The notes under the pieces were generated by a model, which ran no database searches, was not told the origin of the DNA, and saw nothing but the letters and a program-made list of their open reading frames with translations. A stretch of 24,203 nt of DNA from an uncultured Porphyromonadaceae bacterium (GTDB taxonomy: Bacteria > Bacteroidota > Bacteroidia > Bacteroidales > Muribaculaceae), in assembly GCA_947176615.1 (NCBI GenBank), contig CAMWRO010000011.1, forward strand, positions 1 through 24,203, written 5' to 3'. Made by a program: the position numbers and the translations under genes. Below, piece after piece: positions 1-7,766 of this stretch (the stretch's first letter is position 1; every line of letters begins with the position of its first letter).

Positions 1-655
1 AAACGCGACAGGCCGAGCGGTGATGGCCGTCGGCGATATAGAGGTAAGGAATTTTTTCAAATTCCTCGGTAACCCGGGCGATTGTCTCAGGAGAGTCGAT
101 TACCCAGAAATGATGGCCGAAACCGTCGGGAGCGACAAAATCATATTCGGGTTCTTTGGCAGTAGTCTCCTTAATGACAGCCTCAAGCACGTCGTTGTCA
201 GGGAACGCGAAGAAAACAGGCTCGACATTGGCATTATTAATGCGCACATGTTTCATGCGGTCTTCCTCCTTGTCGCGACGGGTCAGCTCATGCTTTTTGA
301 TGCGTCCTTCCATGTAATCGGCCACATTGGCGGCAACCACGATGCCATATTGTGTGCGGCCATCCATAGTCTGCGCATAAATATAATAATGATCCTCCTC
401 GTCTTGAACAAGCCAGCCGTTTTTCTGAAACGCGTTGAAATTCTCGACAGCCTTGTCATAGACTTCGGGGGCATGCTCATCAGTGCCGGGAGCGAAATCA
501 ATCTCGGGCTTGATGATGTGGTAAAGCGAGCGCGGATTACCCTCAGCCTCGCAGCGTGCTTCTTCGGAATTAAGAACGTCATAGGGACGCGAGGCGACCT
601 CGGTGACCATTTCGCGCGGAGGACGTACCCCCTTGAACGGTTTAACTTTTGCCAT
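1..655 (-). CDS. DUF1015 family protein, 3' end cut by window edge
   Basis: The minus strand is open from an ATG at 655-653 to the window edge, giving 218 codons of a longer protein. The sequence starts MAKVKPFKGVRPP and contains the pattern YIADGHHR (DGHHR at residues 209-213), typical of DUF1015 proteins, which are normally about 400 residues long. DGHHR resembles the phosphate-binding motif of ParB/SbnI-type serine kinases, and DUF1015 genes in Bacteroidetes often lie near serine-biosynthesis genes, so a role in serine metabolism is possible; that is from general knowledge, not shown here. It lies 89 bases downstream of purA on the same strand, with a hairpin between them, and no clear Bacteroidetes -7 box precedes its start, so some read-through from purA is likely. 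The family call is fairly secure; the function is not. Confidence 0.8.
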   Translation of the reverse strand, partial: MAKVKPFKGVRPPREMVTEVASRPYDVLNSEEARCEAEGNPRSLYHIIKPEIDFAPGTDEHAPEVYDKAVENFNAFQKNGWLVQDEEDHYYIYAQTMDGRTQYGIVVAANVADYMEGRIKKHELTRRDKEEDRMKHVRINNANVEPVFFAFPDNDVLEAVIKETTAKEPEYDFVAPDGFGHHFWVIDSPETIARVTEEFEKIPYLYIADGHHRSACRV

Positions 656-677
656 GGTAATTAAATGTTAGGATTTT

Positions 678-710
678 AAGTTATGCCGCCTCGATAAGGC
701 GGCATAACTT
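678..710 (-). terminator. Hairpin after purA
   Basis: A perfect 14-bp stem (678-691 with 697-710, loop CGATA) lies 35 bases beyond the purA stop. The stem includes TTATGCCGCC and its complement. On the minus strand only a weak T-rich stretch follows, so termination may be partial, leaving read-through into the DUF1015 gene. Confidence 0.65.
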
Positions 711-744
711 TGATATGTATTATACTTCAGTGTTTCTAACTGAT

Positions 745-2016
745 TCAGTGTTTTTTGCGGATGATAGTCTGCTTGCGGTCGGGACCGATTGAAACGATGG
801 TGATGGGTGTTTCAAGCTCGCGTTCAAGGAAGTCGATATAGTTCTTGAACTCGACGGGGAACTCATCCTCGCTCTGCATCGAGGTCATGTCGGTCTTCCA
901 TCCGGGCAGAGTCTCATATACGGGTTCGATTGCCTCATCGATTGAATAGGGGAAACGGCGTGTTTCCTGACCACCGATTCGGTAAGCGGTACAAGCCTTG
1001 ATTTCTTCAAAGTCGTCAAGCACGTCGCTCTTCATCATAATGAGCTGAGTGACACCGTTGAGCATGATGGAGTAGCGCAGTGCCACGAGGTCAATCCATC
1101 CACAGCGGCGTTCACGGCCTGTAACCGCGCCATATTCATGGCCGAGGTCACGGATGCGCTTTCCGACAGCGTCGAAAAGCTCGGTGGGGAAAGGACCGCT
1201 GCCCACGCGGGTACAGTAGGCTTTGAATATACCAAACACCTCCCCGATTTTGTTGGGGGCGATACCAAGGCCCGAGCAGGCACCGGCACAGATGGTGTTG
1301 GATGATGTCACGAAGGGATATGAGCCGAAATCGATGTCAAGCAGTGTTCCTTGCGCGCCCTCGCAGAGAATCGATTTTCCCTGACGCAGCAGGTCGTCAA
1401 TCAGGAATTCAGAGTCGACAATCTGGAATCCTTTCATGTACATCACGGCATCAAGCCATTTTTCTTCGAGTTCTTCAAGATTCTCGGGAACGGCATTCAA
1501 CGCTTTCAGGCGCGCAAGATGGTTGTTGCGCATGGTCGAATATTTTTCCTTGAAATTATGGTACACATCTCCGAGTCGCAGACCGTTTCGGGAGATTTTG
1601 TCAGTATAAGTCGGGCCGATACCCTTTCCGGTAGTGCCGATTTTAGCACCACCTTTTGCTTTTTCATTGGCAGCGTCAAGCAGACGGTGCGTGGGCGCGA
1701 TAAGGTGTACTTTCTTGGAAATGCGGAGCACGCGGCGGAGGTCGATTCCACTCTTTTCAAGCGCCTCGGCTTCCTCGCGGAACAGCACCGGGTCGAGAAC
1801 CACGCCGTTGCCAATCACATTAATCTGTCCGTGCTGGAATATACCCGACGGGATGGAACGCAACACATACTTTTTGTCTTCAAATTCGAGAGTGTGTCCG
1901 GCATTGGGGCCGCCTTGAAAACGAGCCACGGCATCATAACGCGGAGTGAGCACATCAACAACTTTTCCCTTGCCTTCGTCGCCCCACTGGAGGCCGAGCA
2001 ATACGTCAACTTTCAT
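745..2016 (-). CDS. purA: Adenylosuccinate synthase
   Basis: This enzyme joins IMP and aspartate using GTP to form adenylosuccinate, the first committed step from IMP to AMP, in the cytoplasm. The 423-residue product has the usual family length. The P-loop-like signature WGDEGKGK is at residues 11-18, with the catalytic Asp13, and GPNAGHT follows near residue 36 with the catalytic His. Near the middle are TTGKGIGPTY, the IMP-binding segment, and further on TGRERRCGW. It starts 3 bases after the stop of the fur-family gene, so its ribosome-binding region lies inside that gene and the two are almost surely one transcript. The reading frame is intact. Confidence 0.98.
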   Translation of the reverse strand: MKVDVLLGLQWGDEGKGKVVDVLTPRYDAVARFQGGPNAGHTLEFEDKKYVLRSIPSGIFQHGQINVIGNGVVLDPVLFREEAEALEKSGIDLRRVLRISKKVHLIAPTHRLLDAANEKAKGGAKIGTTGKGIGPTYTDKISRNGLRLGDVYHNFKEKYSTMRNNHLARLKALNAVPENLEELEEKWLDAVMYMKGFQIVDSEFLIDDLLRQGKSILCEGAQGTLLDIDFGSYPFVTSSNTICAGACSGLGIAPNKIGEVFGIFKAYCTRVGSGPFPTELFDAVGKRIRDLGHEYGAVTGRERRCGWIDLVALRYSIMLNGVTQLIMMKSDVLDDFEEIKACTAYRIGGQETRRFPYSIDEAIEPVYETLPGWKTDMTSMQSEDEFPVEFKNYIDFLERELETPITIVSIGPDRKQTIIRKKH

Positions 2017-2019
2017 AAG

Positions 2020-2514
2020 TTATATTTTGTCGTTTGGTTTATTGTTATTCTGTTTTTTGGAGCGTGACACGCGCCTGAGACACCCGCTGCACACGCCGTA
2101 GATATAAAGATCAAAGTAAGCTGCATGAAATGAAGGATAGCGTTTGGAGTTCAACAGATTAACCAACTCGGGGTCCTTGACCTCACGCACTTTTCCGCAA
2201 CGGGAACACACCAAGTGATGATGATTGCCGATGCCGGTAACCTTTTCATACTGAGCGGGGGAGTTGCCAAACGTGTGACGGCGCACGAGTCCGGCATCAA
2301 TCAACAGCTCGATTGTGTTGTAGACCGTGGCGCGGCTCACATGGTAACCATCCTCGTCAAGAGCCGAGTAAAGCGATTCGATAAAGAAATGGGAGTTCAT
2401 CTCCATGACTTTATCGAGAATCGCGTAGCGCTCGGGGGTTTTGCGCAACCGGCGCTGCGTCATATAACCGGTAAACGCCGCATGGGCGGCACTGCGGATT
2501 TTCTCCTCGTTCAT
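2020..2514 (-). CDS. Fur-family metalloregulator
   Basis: This 164-residue protein has the Fur/PerR/Zur layout. The N-terminal winged helix (about 15-85) contains the recognition-helix pattern SRATVYNTIELL, and the C-terminal metal-binding dimer domain has HHH at 98-100, the structural-zinc pair C103-x-x-C106 (CSRC) and a second pair C142-x-x-C145 (CSGC). The tail is basic and Asn-rich. It is the first gene of the transcript that continues into purA. The Fur-purA order is, as I recall, common in Bacteroidetes, but I cannot tell from sequence whether this is a peroxide, iron or zinc sensor. The -7 box ends only 8 bases before the ATG, so the mRNA leader is very short. Confidence 0.93.
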   Translation of the reverse strand: MNEEKIRSAAHAAFTGYMTQRRLRKTPERYAILDKVMEMNSHFFIESLYSALDEDGYHVSRATVYNTIELLIDAGLVRRHTFGNSPAQYEKVTGIGNHHHLVCSRCGKVREVKDPELVNLLNSKRYPSFHAAYFDLYIYGVCSGCLRRVSRSKKQNNNKPNDKI

Positions 2515-2521
2515 TGCTCCA

Positions 2522-2553
2522 CAAAATTAATACCTACGCCCCTAAATTGCAAA
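2522..2553 (-). promoter_or_regulatory. Promoter of the fur-purA transcript
   Basis: On the minus strand TTTG (2553-2550) and TAATTTTG (2529-2522) are separated by 20 bases, an exact match to the Bacteroidetes -33/-7 consensus. The -7 box ends 7 bases short of the start codon, predicting a leader of only a few nucleotides. Confidence 0.75.
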
Positions 2554-2616
2554 TTTTAATCAAAAATTCCTCCTTCCTCCCATAAAAATAACAATTTTAG
2601 AGATATATAATTGAGA

Positions 2617-2660
2617 TGCACAGCGGGATGCCATTACTTTAACAGCAATCCCGCCGTGCA
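2617..2660 (-). terminator. Hairpin after the FtsZ-like gene
   Basis: A 13-bp stem with one mismatch (2617-2629 with 2648-2660, 18-base loop) lies 47 bases beyond the stop of the FtsZ-like gene. It contains GCGGGAT/ATCCCGC. The following minus-strand sequence is AT-rich but has no clean T-run. It separates this unit from the fur promoter. Confidence 0.5.
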
Positions 2661-2706
2661 GCAGATTCAGATAGAGGTTGTGGGGTTGTGTGTAAATGTG
2701 GATGCA

Positions 2707-3435
2707 TCACAGTTCCTTCCCGGTGACGATTATTGACAGGCGCACCGTGTCGTCGGGGAGGGAGTCGTCAATCAGTACGCCCCACACGATGTCGATGGTT
2801 TCGGGGAGTGACTTTATGAACTCGGTAATGGGGGCGACTTCTTTTATCGCTAACGGGGGATTGAGATTTCTGTTATGGGTTATGGACAATAACATTCTCT
2901 CGACATGCTTTCGGTCAGGGATTTTGCCCGGGAATGAGGCAACGGCATCGGCTATGCGGCTGTCTCCACCACGAGCATCGGCCGTGCACACGACAAACCG
3001 GGATGTGTTGCGAAGTGTAATCGACTGGTCATTGAAATCCAGATTTATCATTCCGTTATTGAATATCGGCGTTACCAAGCCTTTGACAGTCACGGCAAAC
3101 TTATCGGCCGAAACTGTTGTGCGGGAATCGCATACGTCAGGCGGAAGATTGATATCGCGGTCTGTAATCAGCAGAGTCAGCACTCCGGCCTGATAGAATG
3201 ATCTCAACAACTCGACAAGTCCGTCATGACGGTCGGTAGCCAAGACTATCACCATCTTGTCGTCGTCGGCAGGAGTGATTTCACGGAACGAGGTCACGAC
3301 ACGCGCCTCCAAGCCGTCATATCCGAAGGCGTTAATCTGCTGAATGACCGATGACAGTTCCTCGCCATAGCCGATTACGCGGAAATTCACTGGCATTTTC
3401 CATAATCCGGGTTCAAAATCGTTCAATTCATTCAT
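2707..3435 (-). CDS. Degenerate FtsZ-like protein coupled to a WYL regulator
   Basis: The 242-residue product aligns by eye along the FtsZ core. RVIGYGEELSSVIQQI (19-34) sits where FtsZ has its first glycine-rich loop. MVIVLATDRHDG (61-72) sits where FtsZ has the GGGTGTG tubulin signature, followed by LTLLITD like FtsZ's LTVGVVT. GMINLDFND (128-136) matches the T7 loop NVDFAD with N131, D133 and D136 kept. RGGDSRIADAV (155-165) matches the region after it, and IVWGVLIDDSLPDD with VRLSIIVTG (217-239) matches FtsZ's C-terminal strands. The nucleotide-binding glycines are gone, the N-terminal half is shortened, and there is no C-terminal tail for FtsA binding. Its ATG overlaps the WYL stop (ATGA), indicating translational coupling. 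FtsZ fold: likely. Function: unknown; a filament-capping partner of true FtsZ is one idea. Confidence 0.72.
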   Translation of the reverse strand: MNELNDFEPGLWKMPVNFRVIGYGEELSSVIQQINAFGYDGLEARVVTSFREITPADDDKMVIVLATDRHDGLVELLRSFYQAGVLTLLITDRDINLPPDVCDSRTTVSADKFAVTVKGLVTPIFNNGMINLDFNDQSITLRNTSRFVVCTADARGGDSRIADAVASFPGKIPDRKHVERMLLSITHNRNLNPPLAIKEVAPITEFIKSLPETIDIVWGVLIDDSLPDDTVRLSIIVTGKEL

Positions 3436-4343
3436 TGTTGTTCTTCGTTATAAAGTTCATACATATCTTCAATCCAGCCTTTCATGGTAGCGCGGAGTGA
3501 TTGCGGCTTGATTACCTCAATCATCGAGCCATACTGGAGGAGTTTCATGACGAAATCATAGGTCGGGGAGAGATAAAACTCAAAATCGGCATATTCGCCG
3601 CAGTCATCAATCAATTTTTGACTGTGGTGCAAAGGGAGAGATTTCAAGTAATGCTTATGATTCTCGTTGGCGCGGATTACGATGCGCTCAGGTTTGACGT
3701 TATATCCGACCACCACCCCGTAGGCTGTCGAAAAATAATCATCGGCCGAGAAATCTTTCGGCAGTCTGAACTCACTGTCAGTAACCTCGACACTCTCTAT
3801 CCGGTCAAGGCAGTAAAGCCTGACATCGTCATGGAATGCGTTATAACCCAGCACATACCACCGGTTTTCAAACAGTTTCACACAGTAAGGTTCAATCGGG
3901 AACGTGCTACTGCAAGATTTTTTAAACGGGTGATAGGAGATGTTAACCACGCGATTCTCCTTCATCGCCTCCAACAATGCGGTCAGATGGTCGCGCCCCG
4001 AAGGTATCGCGTCGACAAGAATCCGCCCCTTTAACGAGAGGTTTTCACCGATGATGTTTCCGACGGCAAATGAGTCAAGCATCCATTTTTTGAGACGGTC
4101 CTCATCAATATCTTCGGGATTGGCTATATAATATAGGTATCCACCCACCGTCTGACAGTCGATAATGATGCCGAACTGGTCAAAAATAGCCTCGCGCCAG
4201 CGGTTGAACGTGGCACGGTGGAGCGGACGACTGTCGCTCAGATCTTTGTTACGCTCCCATCGTGCCGAAAGCTCCTTATGGGTAATCTTTCCGGCGCGGC
4301 GGATTGTATCAATCAGCCAAGTGTATTTTTGCAGTTGGTTCAT
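3432..4343 (-). CDS. WYL-domain transcriptional regulator (paired with FtsZ-like gene)
   Basis: This 303-residue protein has an N-terminal winged-helix region (about 1-75), a WYL domain (about 118-190) with the motif RWYVLGY at 161-167, and a C-terminal WCX-type region (about 215-300). WYL proteins are DNA-binding regulators whose WYL domain is thought to sense nucleic acid or nucleotide ligands; several control phage-defence or RNA-repair genes. The stop codon overlaps the start of the FtsZ-like gene, so the two are made together. A -7 box and a long palindrome lie just upstream, pointing to a self-regulated promoter. It differs clearly from the second WYL protein in the window, so these are two regulators rather than a recent duplication. 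Confidence 0.92.
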   Translation of the reverse strand: MNQLQKYTWLIDTIRRAGKITHKELSARWERNKDLSDSRPLHRATFNRWREAIFDQFGIIIDCQTVGGYLYYIANPEDIDEDRLKKWMLDSFAVGNIIGENLSLKGRILVDAIPSGRDHLTALLEAMKENRVVNISYHPFKKSCSSTFPIEPYCVKLFENRWYVLGYNAFHDDVRLYCLDRIESVEVTDSEFRLPKDFSADDYFSTAYGVVVGYNVKPERIVIRANENHKHYLKSLPLHHSQKLIDDCGEYADFEFYLSPTYDFVMKLLQYGSMIEVIKPQSLRATMKGWIEDMYELYNEEQQ

Positions 4344-4366
4344 ATCTTATTGGTTTTATGGCACCG

Positions 4367-4412
4367 CAAATTTAATCCAAACCTGTCACATTTCCCGAGA
4401 CAGGTTCGGATT
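4367..4412 (-). promoter_or_regulatory. Promoter and palindromic operator of the WYL-ftsZ-like unit
   Basis: The -7 box TAAATTTG (4374-4367, minus strand) matches the Bacteroidetes consensus. Directly upstream is an inverted repeat with 14-bp arms (4374-4387 and 4399-4412, one G-T pair, 11-base spacer) whose core is ACCTGTC / GACAGGT. The palindrome covers the position of the -33 box, which has no TTTG. A repressor or activator binding here would control the unit; the obvious candidate is the WYL protein itself. The arms could also fold as RNA in read-through from rtcB. Confidence 0.6.
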
Positions 4413-4420
4413 TATTTTCA

Positions 4421-5674
4421 CTAAGATGCCTTAAAATTGAAAATAGGGCGGATAATCGCATCGATGCTGACCGTATCTCCGATATTGGCAATGATTTCCG
4501 AGGCCGGTTTGTAGACCATCGGCGACTCGTCGCGGGTGGATTCAGTCACTGATTCGGAATAAATACCGGTCATGGATGCTTCGAAGTCGGCCATCGTTAT
4601 TTTTTCGCAGGCTTGGGTACGGCTCAATACGCGTCCCGCACCGTGTGGTGCCGAACAGTTCCAGTCAAGGTTTCCCTTGCCTGTGCACAGCAGCGAGCCG
4701 TCACGCATGTTGAGCGGGATGATACACTTCTCGCCGACGGCTGCCGAAATCGAGCCCTTGCGGATCATGTTGTCGTCGCTGATATAGTTGTGGACCGATT
4801 CAAATTCATCCAAGACAGTCACGTCAGGGAAAAATTTCATCAGCAAAAGCGAGATGAGCTTTCGGTTCAACACGGCCCATTGCTGACACAGACGCATGTC
4901 ATGGAGATACTGCTCGCGGGCCTCCCCCTCGACATAGCAGAGGGCTGCCGGAAGTGACGGCACAGCATCACGCGACTGCCTGCGCATTTCCTTTATTACC
5001 ATCTGCAATTCAGAACGGCGGCCTGCGGCCTTGTACTCGTCAATAGTGCGGCGAATTATCGCCTCCAGTTCATCGGCCCCTTCGGTTAAATGCTTGACCG
5101 CCTTGGCCTGATAGAGGTCGGCCACCTGTTTTCCGAGGTTGCGCGACCCGGTGTGAATTACAAGATACACGTTGCCATCATCGTCACGGTCAAGCTCGAT
5201 GAAATGGTTGCCGCCGCCGAGCGACCCGATGGCTTTGTTGATTCGGCCGCTGTCTTTGAGGTCGCGGTAACAGTAAAGCGAGGTGACAATCTGCTTGGCC
5301 TCGCGATAGATTTCCATTTCCTCGCCCACCAACGGCTTGAACCCCAACCGGTCCTCGCGCACAATCTTCCCCGACGGCACATTGCCGCAGATGTGCTGAT
5401 GAAAAGCATGGAAGTCGATATTGTCGAGCTTTCCGAGTTTCAGTATCCTCATTCCGCAGCCTATGTCGACCCCGACGATGTTGGGGATAACCTTGTCACC
5501 AAGATTACCGGTAAAGCCGATTACACACCCGCTCCCGGCATGGACATCGGGCATAATGCGGATTTTTTTATCAGAGAACACGTCAATCGACAGCAATTCC
5601 TTTATCTGGGTAATCGCATTGTCATCAACATTGTCAGTGAAAATTTTCACGTCATAGCCATCAATTGTTTTCAT
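4421..5674 (-). CDS. rtcB: RtcB-family RNA ligase (copy 1)
   Basis: RtcB joins RNA 2',3'-cyclic-phosphate or 3'-phosphate ends to 5'-OH ends using GTP and Mn2+, repairing RNA cut by ribotoxins or nucleases. The 417-residue protein keeps the whole active site: MPDVHAG (41-47), VDIGCGM with the metal-binding C73, GGGNHF with H157, HTGSRN with H174, VHNY with H295, and SAPHGAGR with the guanylated H344. It is about the size of E. coli RtcB. No archease gene is adjacent. It is transcribed away from the nuclease gene across a 205-base gap and lies 77 bases upstream of the first WYL gene on the same strand. Its promoter shares an operator with the second rtcB. Confidence 0.95.
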   Translation of the reverse strand: MKTIDGYDVKIFTDNVDDNAITQIKELLSIDVFSDKKIRIMPDVHAGSGCVIGFTGNLGDKVIPNIVGVDIGCGMRILKLGKLDNIDFHAFHQHICGNVPSGKIVREDRLGFKPLVGEEMEIYREAKQIVTSLYCYRDLKDSGRINKAIGSLGGGNHFIELDRDDDGNVYLVIHTGSRNLGKQVADLYQAKAVKHLTEGADELEAIIRRTIDEYKAAGRRSELQMVIKEMRRQSRDAVPSLPAALCYVEGEAREQYLHDMRLCQQWAVLNRKLISLLLMKFFPDVTVLDEFESVHNYISDDNMIRKGSISAAVGEKCIIPLNMRDGSLLCTGKGNLDWNCSAPHGAGRVLSRTQACEKITMADFEASMTGIYSESVTESTRDESPMVYKPASEIIANIGDTVSIDAIIRPIFNFKAS

Positions 5675-5700
5675 ATTATATAATTTTTTTGTTACCGGTG

Positions 5701-5736
5701 CAAAGTAAGAAAGCTACTGCGCAATCATTATGCGTA
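5701..5736 (-). promoter_or_regulatory. rtcB copy 1 promoter with WYL-type operator candidate
   Basis: On the minus strand TACGCA-N7-TGCGCA (5736-5718) is followed after 9 bases by TTACTTTGC (5708-5700), a near-consensus -7 box (TAnnTTTG with one mismatch). The ATG is 26 bases further on. The same inverted repeat, the same 9-base spacing and the same 9-base box occur at the second rtcB (8854-8890). No TTTG -33 box is evident, which fits control by a DNA-binding protein. Confidence 0.65.
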
Positions 5737-5827
5737 GTTGATTTTATTTTTCTTTTTTCGCAAAAATAAAATTATGTGCTAAAAATTTCAACCTGTATCG
5801 ATTTTTAAGACACCTCATCACTATTTT

Positions 5828-5857
5828 TGCGCAATCTTCACAAATTAATTAATTTCG
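5828..5857 (+). promoter_or_regulatory. Possible promoter of the nuclease gene with operator half-site
   Basis: TAATTTCG (5850-5857) differs by one base from the -7 consensus and lies 22 bases before the nuclease ATG. A single TGCGCA half-site (5828-5833) sits 16 bases upstream of it, but the matching second half-site is absent, so co-regulation with the rtcB genes is only a weak suggestion. Confidence 0.3.
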
Positions 5858-5879
5858 TGACATTAAAACCCCAACCGTC

Positions 5880-6884
5880 ATGAAACACTCAGAATATAAA
5901 TCCCGAGCCCGGCAACATCAGATTGACTTCAAAGTCTCAAATCCCGAAATAGGCGTAGGTCGTAACCTCTACCCGACCCGCGTTATAAGCCGTAACAATA
6001 AGACATATATAATAGATGTGGAAAGTTCTCTCCGACCCGAAGACTGCCGAGACGAGAACGGGAATTACCGCATATTTTTCAGCGGTTTCCGGGAGGAAAT
6101 CACTCGGGAAATAGACCGCCCTGAATCAATCTCCAAGCGGCAGATGGTAACAAATCTTTTACGGAGCGAGCATATCCCCTACAACGTATTCTTCCCCATG
6201 AGAAAAGACTTGGCCGGAGCGGCGCGTCTGTTCAATAAAATTCTTGGCGGTGACCGAATCGCTGCAATCGATGAAATTCTAATTGAATATAATCCGGGCG
6301 GATTGCACGACGGGACATCCTTTGACGTGTATGTCAGATATACTCCAAAAAATTGTGAAAACAATAAAACGGGCGGCATCGGTATCGAAGTGAAATATAC
6401 TGAAAAAGAATATCCCGCCACACGAGATTCCAAGGAATGGAAAGAAACGCATGATGGTAGCGGGATTCATCTGAACGACAACTATCGCAATCCGAGTTAC
6501 AACTGCGGCTGGTTTAAAGAGGAATATATCCGGGACACACCTTATTACAATGTTCAAGACTCTGACGCGCATGTCGTTGCCAATCGGTATCGTCAAATAT
6601 GGCGCAATCATCTGCTCGGAGCCTCGATGATACTCGGATTATCTCCCGACCCAAAAGACAAACTGACCGAGTTTACAAGTCTTACCGTTTATCCGCGCGA
6701 TAACGGCCATTTCGATAATATCTGGACCGAATATGAATCAAAACTTACTCCTGCGGGGTTATCCACATTCCGCCACATCACTTACGAGGAATTATTTCCG
6801 ATAATGCGTGAATGTTTTGACCCGGCCCTGATTCCTAATCTTGACAAATGGCTTGACTATCTTCAGGAAAGATATTACATCTGA
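5880..6884 (+). CDS. PD-(D/E)XK nuclease superfamily protein, PGN_0703-like
   Basis: The 334-residue protein resembles the PGN_0703-like restriction-endonuclease group. The N-terminal half includes the phrase YNVFFPM (101-107). The putative nuclease core runs from E132 through D149 (TSFDVYV) to the E170-x-K172 of GIEVKYTE, which matches the D...ExK metal-binding pattern. It is rich in charged and aromatic residues and has no signal peptide or membrane segment, so it should be cytoplasmic. No methyltransferase or other restriction subunit is nearby. It is divergent from rtcB copy 1 and lies 7 bases upstream of a metallophosphoesterase. It could be a defence or RNA/DNA-cleaving effector, or a processing nuclease; the substrate cannot be read from the sequence. 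Confidence 0.75.
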   Translation: MKHSEYKSRARQHQIDFKVSNPEIGVGRNLYPTRVISRNNKTYIIDVESSLRPEDCRDENGNYRIFFSGFREEITREIDRPESISKRQMVTNLLRSEHIPYNVFFPMRKDLAGAARLFNKILGGDRIAAIDEILIEYNPGGLHDGTSFDVYVRYTPKNCENNKTGGIGIEVKYTEKEYPATRDSKEWKETHDGSGIHLNDNYRNPSYNCGWFKEEYIRDTPYYNVQDSDAHVVANRYRQIWRNHLLGASMILGLSPDPKDKLTEFTSLTVYPRDNGHFDNIWTEYESKLTPAGLSTFRHITYEELFPIMRECFDPALIPNLDKWLDYLQERYYI

Positions 6885-6891
6885 CACAATC

Positions 6892-7569
6892 ATGAAACTC
6901 CTCCACCTATCTGACACCCACAACTGCCATCGGCGGCTGCTCGACCTCCCTGCCGCCGATGTTGCTGTTCATTCGGGCGATTTCACCATGACCGGGAGTG
7001 AGGCCGAGGCTCTTGATTTTCTCAACTGGTTCTGCGACCTGCCCTACCGTCACAAAATTTTCATCTGCGGGAATCACGACGAGTGCCTGTATGGCGCCAA
7101 GATTGACGGCCTCGACAGCAATGTGCATTATCTATGTAACACCGGTATTGAAATCGACGGATTGAAATTCTATGGTGTGCCGATGTTTATGGAAGACTGT
7201 GGGACTGACCGTCAGACTCGCAATTACGCCAAAATCCCCGCTGACACAGACATTCTGATAACACATTCCCCACCCTACGGAATCCTTGACTTCGACGACG
7301 GCATCAACTATGGCTCGGAGGAAATACTTGCAAAATTACCGGAATTAAAACTGAAAGCTCATCTTTTCGGACATATCCACGCCATGCACGGAACCCAAAC
7401 CGCCGCTGACACAATTTTCTCCAACGGCGCTGTCATGAACATAGATTATACCAATTTAAATTCCCCAATCCTCTTGGATTTAAGATGCCAAAACGCAAAC
7501 GACGCCTACCCGGCAATTACAAACCCAAACCCGAAATCGGGCCCAATTTCACCGGCCCCAAACCGCTGA
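6892..7569 (+). CDS. Calcineurin-like metallophosphoesterase with an odd C-terminal tail
   Basis: The 225-residue protein has the full set of metal-binding motifs for this fold: D8-x-H10 (LSDTHN), GD at 29-30, GNHD at 60-63, ITHSPP and GHIHAMHG. Such small enzymes hydrolyse phosphodiesters or phosphomonoesters; the substrate here is unknown. I chose the ATG at 6892 over an upstream in-frame TTG because translation then begins directly with the MKLLHLSDTH strand and does not overlap the nuclease gene. After the expected terminal strand (SPILLDL) the frame runs on for about 28 Pro/Asn-rich residues that overlap the next gene by 85 bases, which looks like a one-base frameshift at the original stop. 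Confidence 0.9.
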   Translation: MKLLHLSDTHNCHRRLLDLPAADVAVHSGDFTMTGSEAEALDFLNWFCDLPYRHKIFICGNHDECLYGAKIDGLDSNVHYLCNTGIEIDGLKFYGVPMFMEDCGTDRQTRNYAKIPADTDILITHSPPYGILDFDDGINYGSEEILAKLPELKLKAHLFGHIHAMHGTQTAADTIFSNGAVMNIDYTNLNSPILLDLRCQNANDAYPAITNPNPKSGPISPAPNR

Positions 7570-7766
7570 CTCTGTTTCAGGCCGAAAACGGTCTATGGGG
7601 AGCAAAAGACGGTGACGGAAACATCGAAATCCAACCCGAATATCGCCGGCTGGAACAGACCGATGAACAGAAATTGAAAAACGAAGTCTGTCTTGCATCA
7701 CATGATACGATTCTGTCAGTAACACCCGATAACTGGGATATCGCGGTGTGGTTCTGCCTCGATTAG
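7485..7766 (+). CDS. Small WG-repeat-like protein
   Basis: The 93-residue product starts with a basic stretch (MPKRKRRLPGNYKPKP) and contains one element like a WG repeat, ENGLWGAKDGDGNIEIQPEY (about residues 34-53). WG repeats are beta-rich modules seen in many Bacteroidetes proteins of uncertain role. The start overlaps the metallophosphoesterase reading frame by 85 bases, but a TAA in the third frame lies one base before its ATG, as if the upstream gene once ended there. It converges on the second WYL gene with a 21-base gap. I take it as real because of the WG-like element; no function can be named. Confidence 0.6.
   Translation: MPKRKRRLPGNYKPKPEIGPNFTGPKPLTLFQAENGLWGAKDGDGNIEIQPEYRRLEQTDEQKLKNEVCLASHDTILSVTPDNWDIAVWFCLD

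Noticed and set aside
20..664. Long plus-strand reading frame at the left edge
   Set aside because: It is the complement of the DUF1015 gene, whose minus-strand translation has a recognisable family motif; the plus-strand product has none.
4374..4412. Palindrome after rtcB copy 1 as a plain terminator
   Set aside because: The -7 box at its edge, its placement over the -33 position and the lack of a T-run fit an operator better, though partial termination cannot be excluded.
6841..6891. Upstream TTG start for the metallophosphoesterase
   Set aside because: It adds residues that overlap the nuclease end and precede the conserved first strand.
5880..7766. Classical restriction-modification system
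   Set aside because: A nuclease-like protein is present but there is no methyltransferase or specificity subunit nearby.
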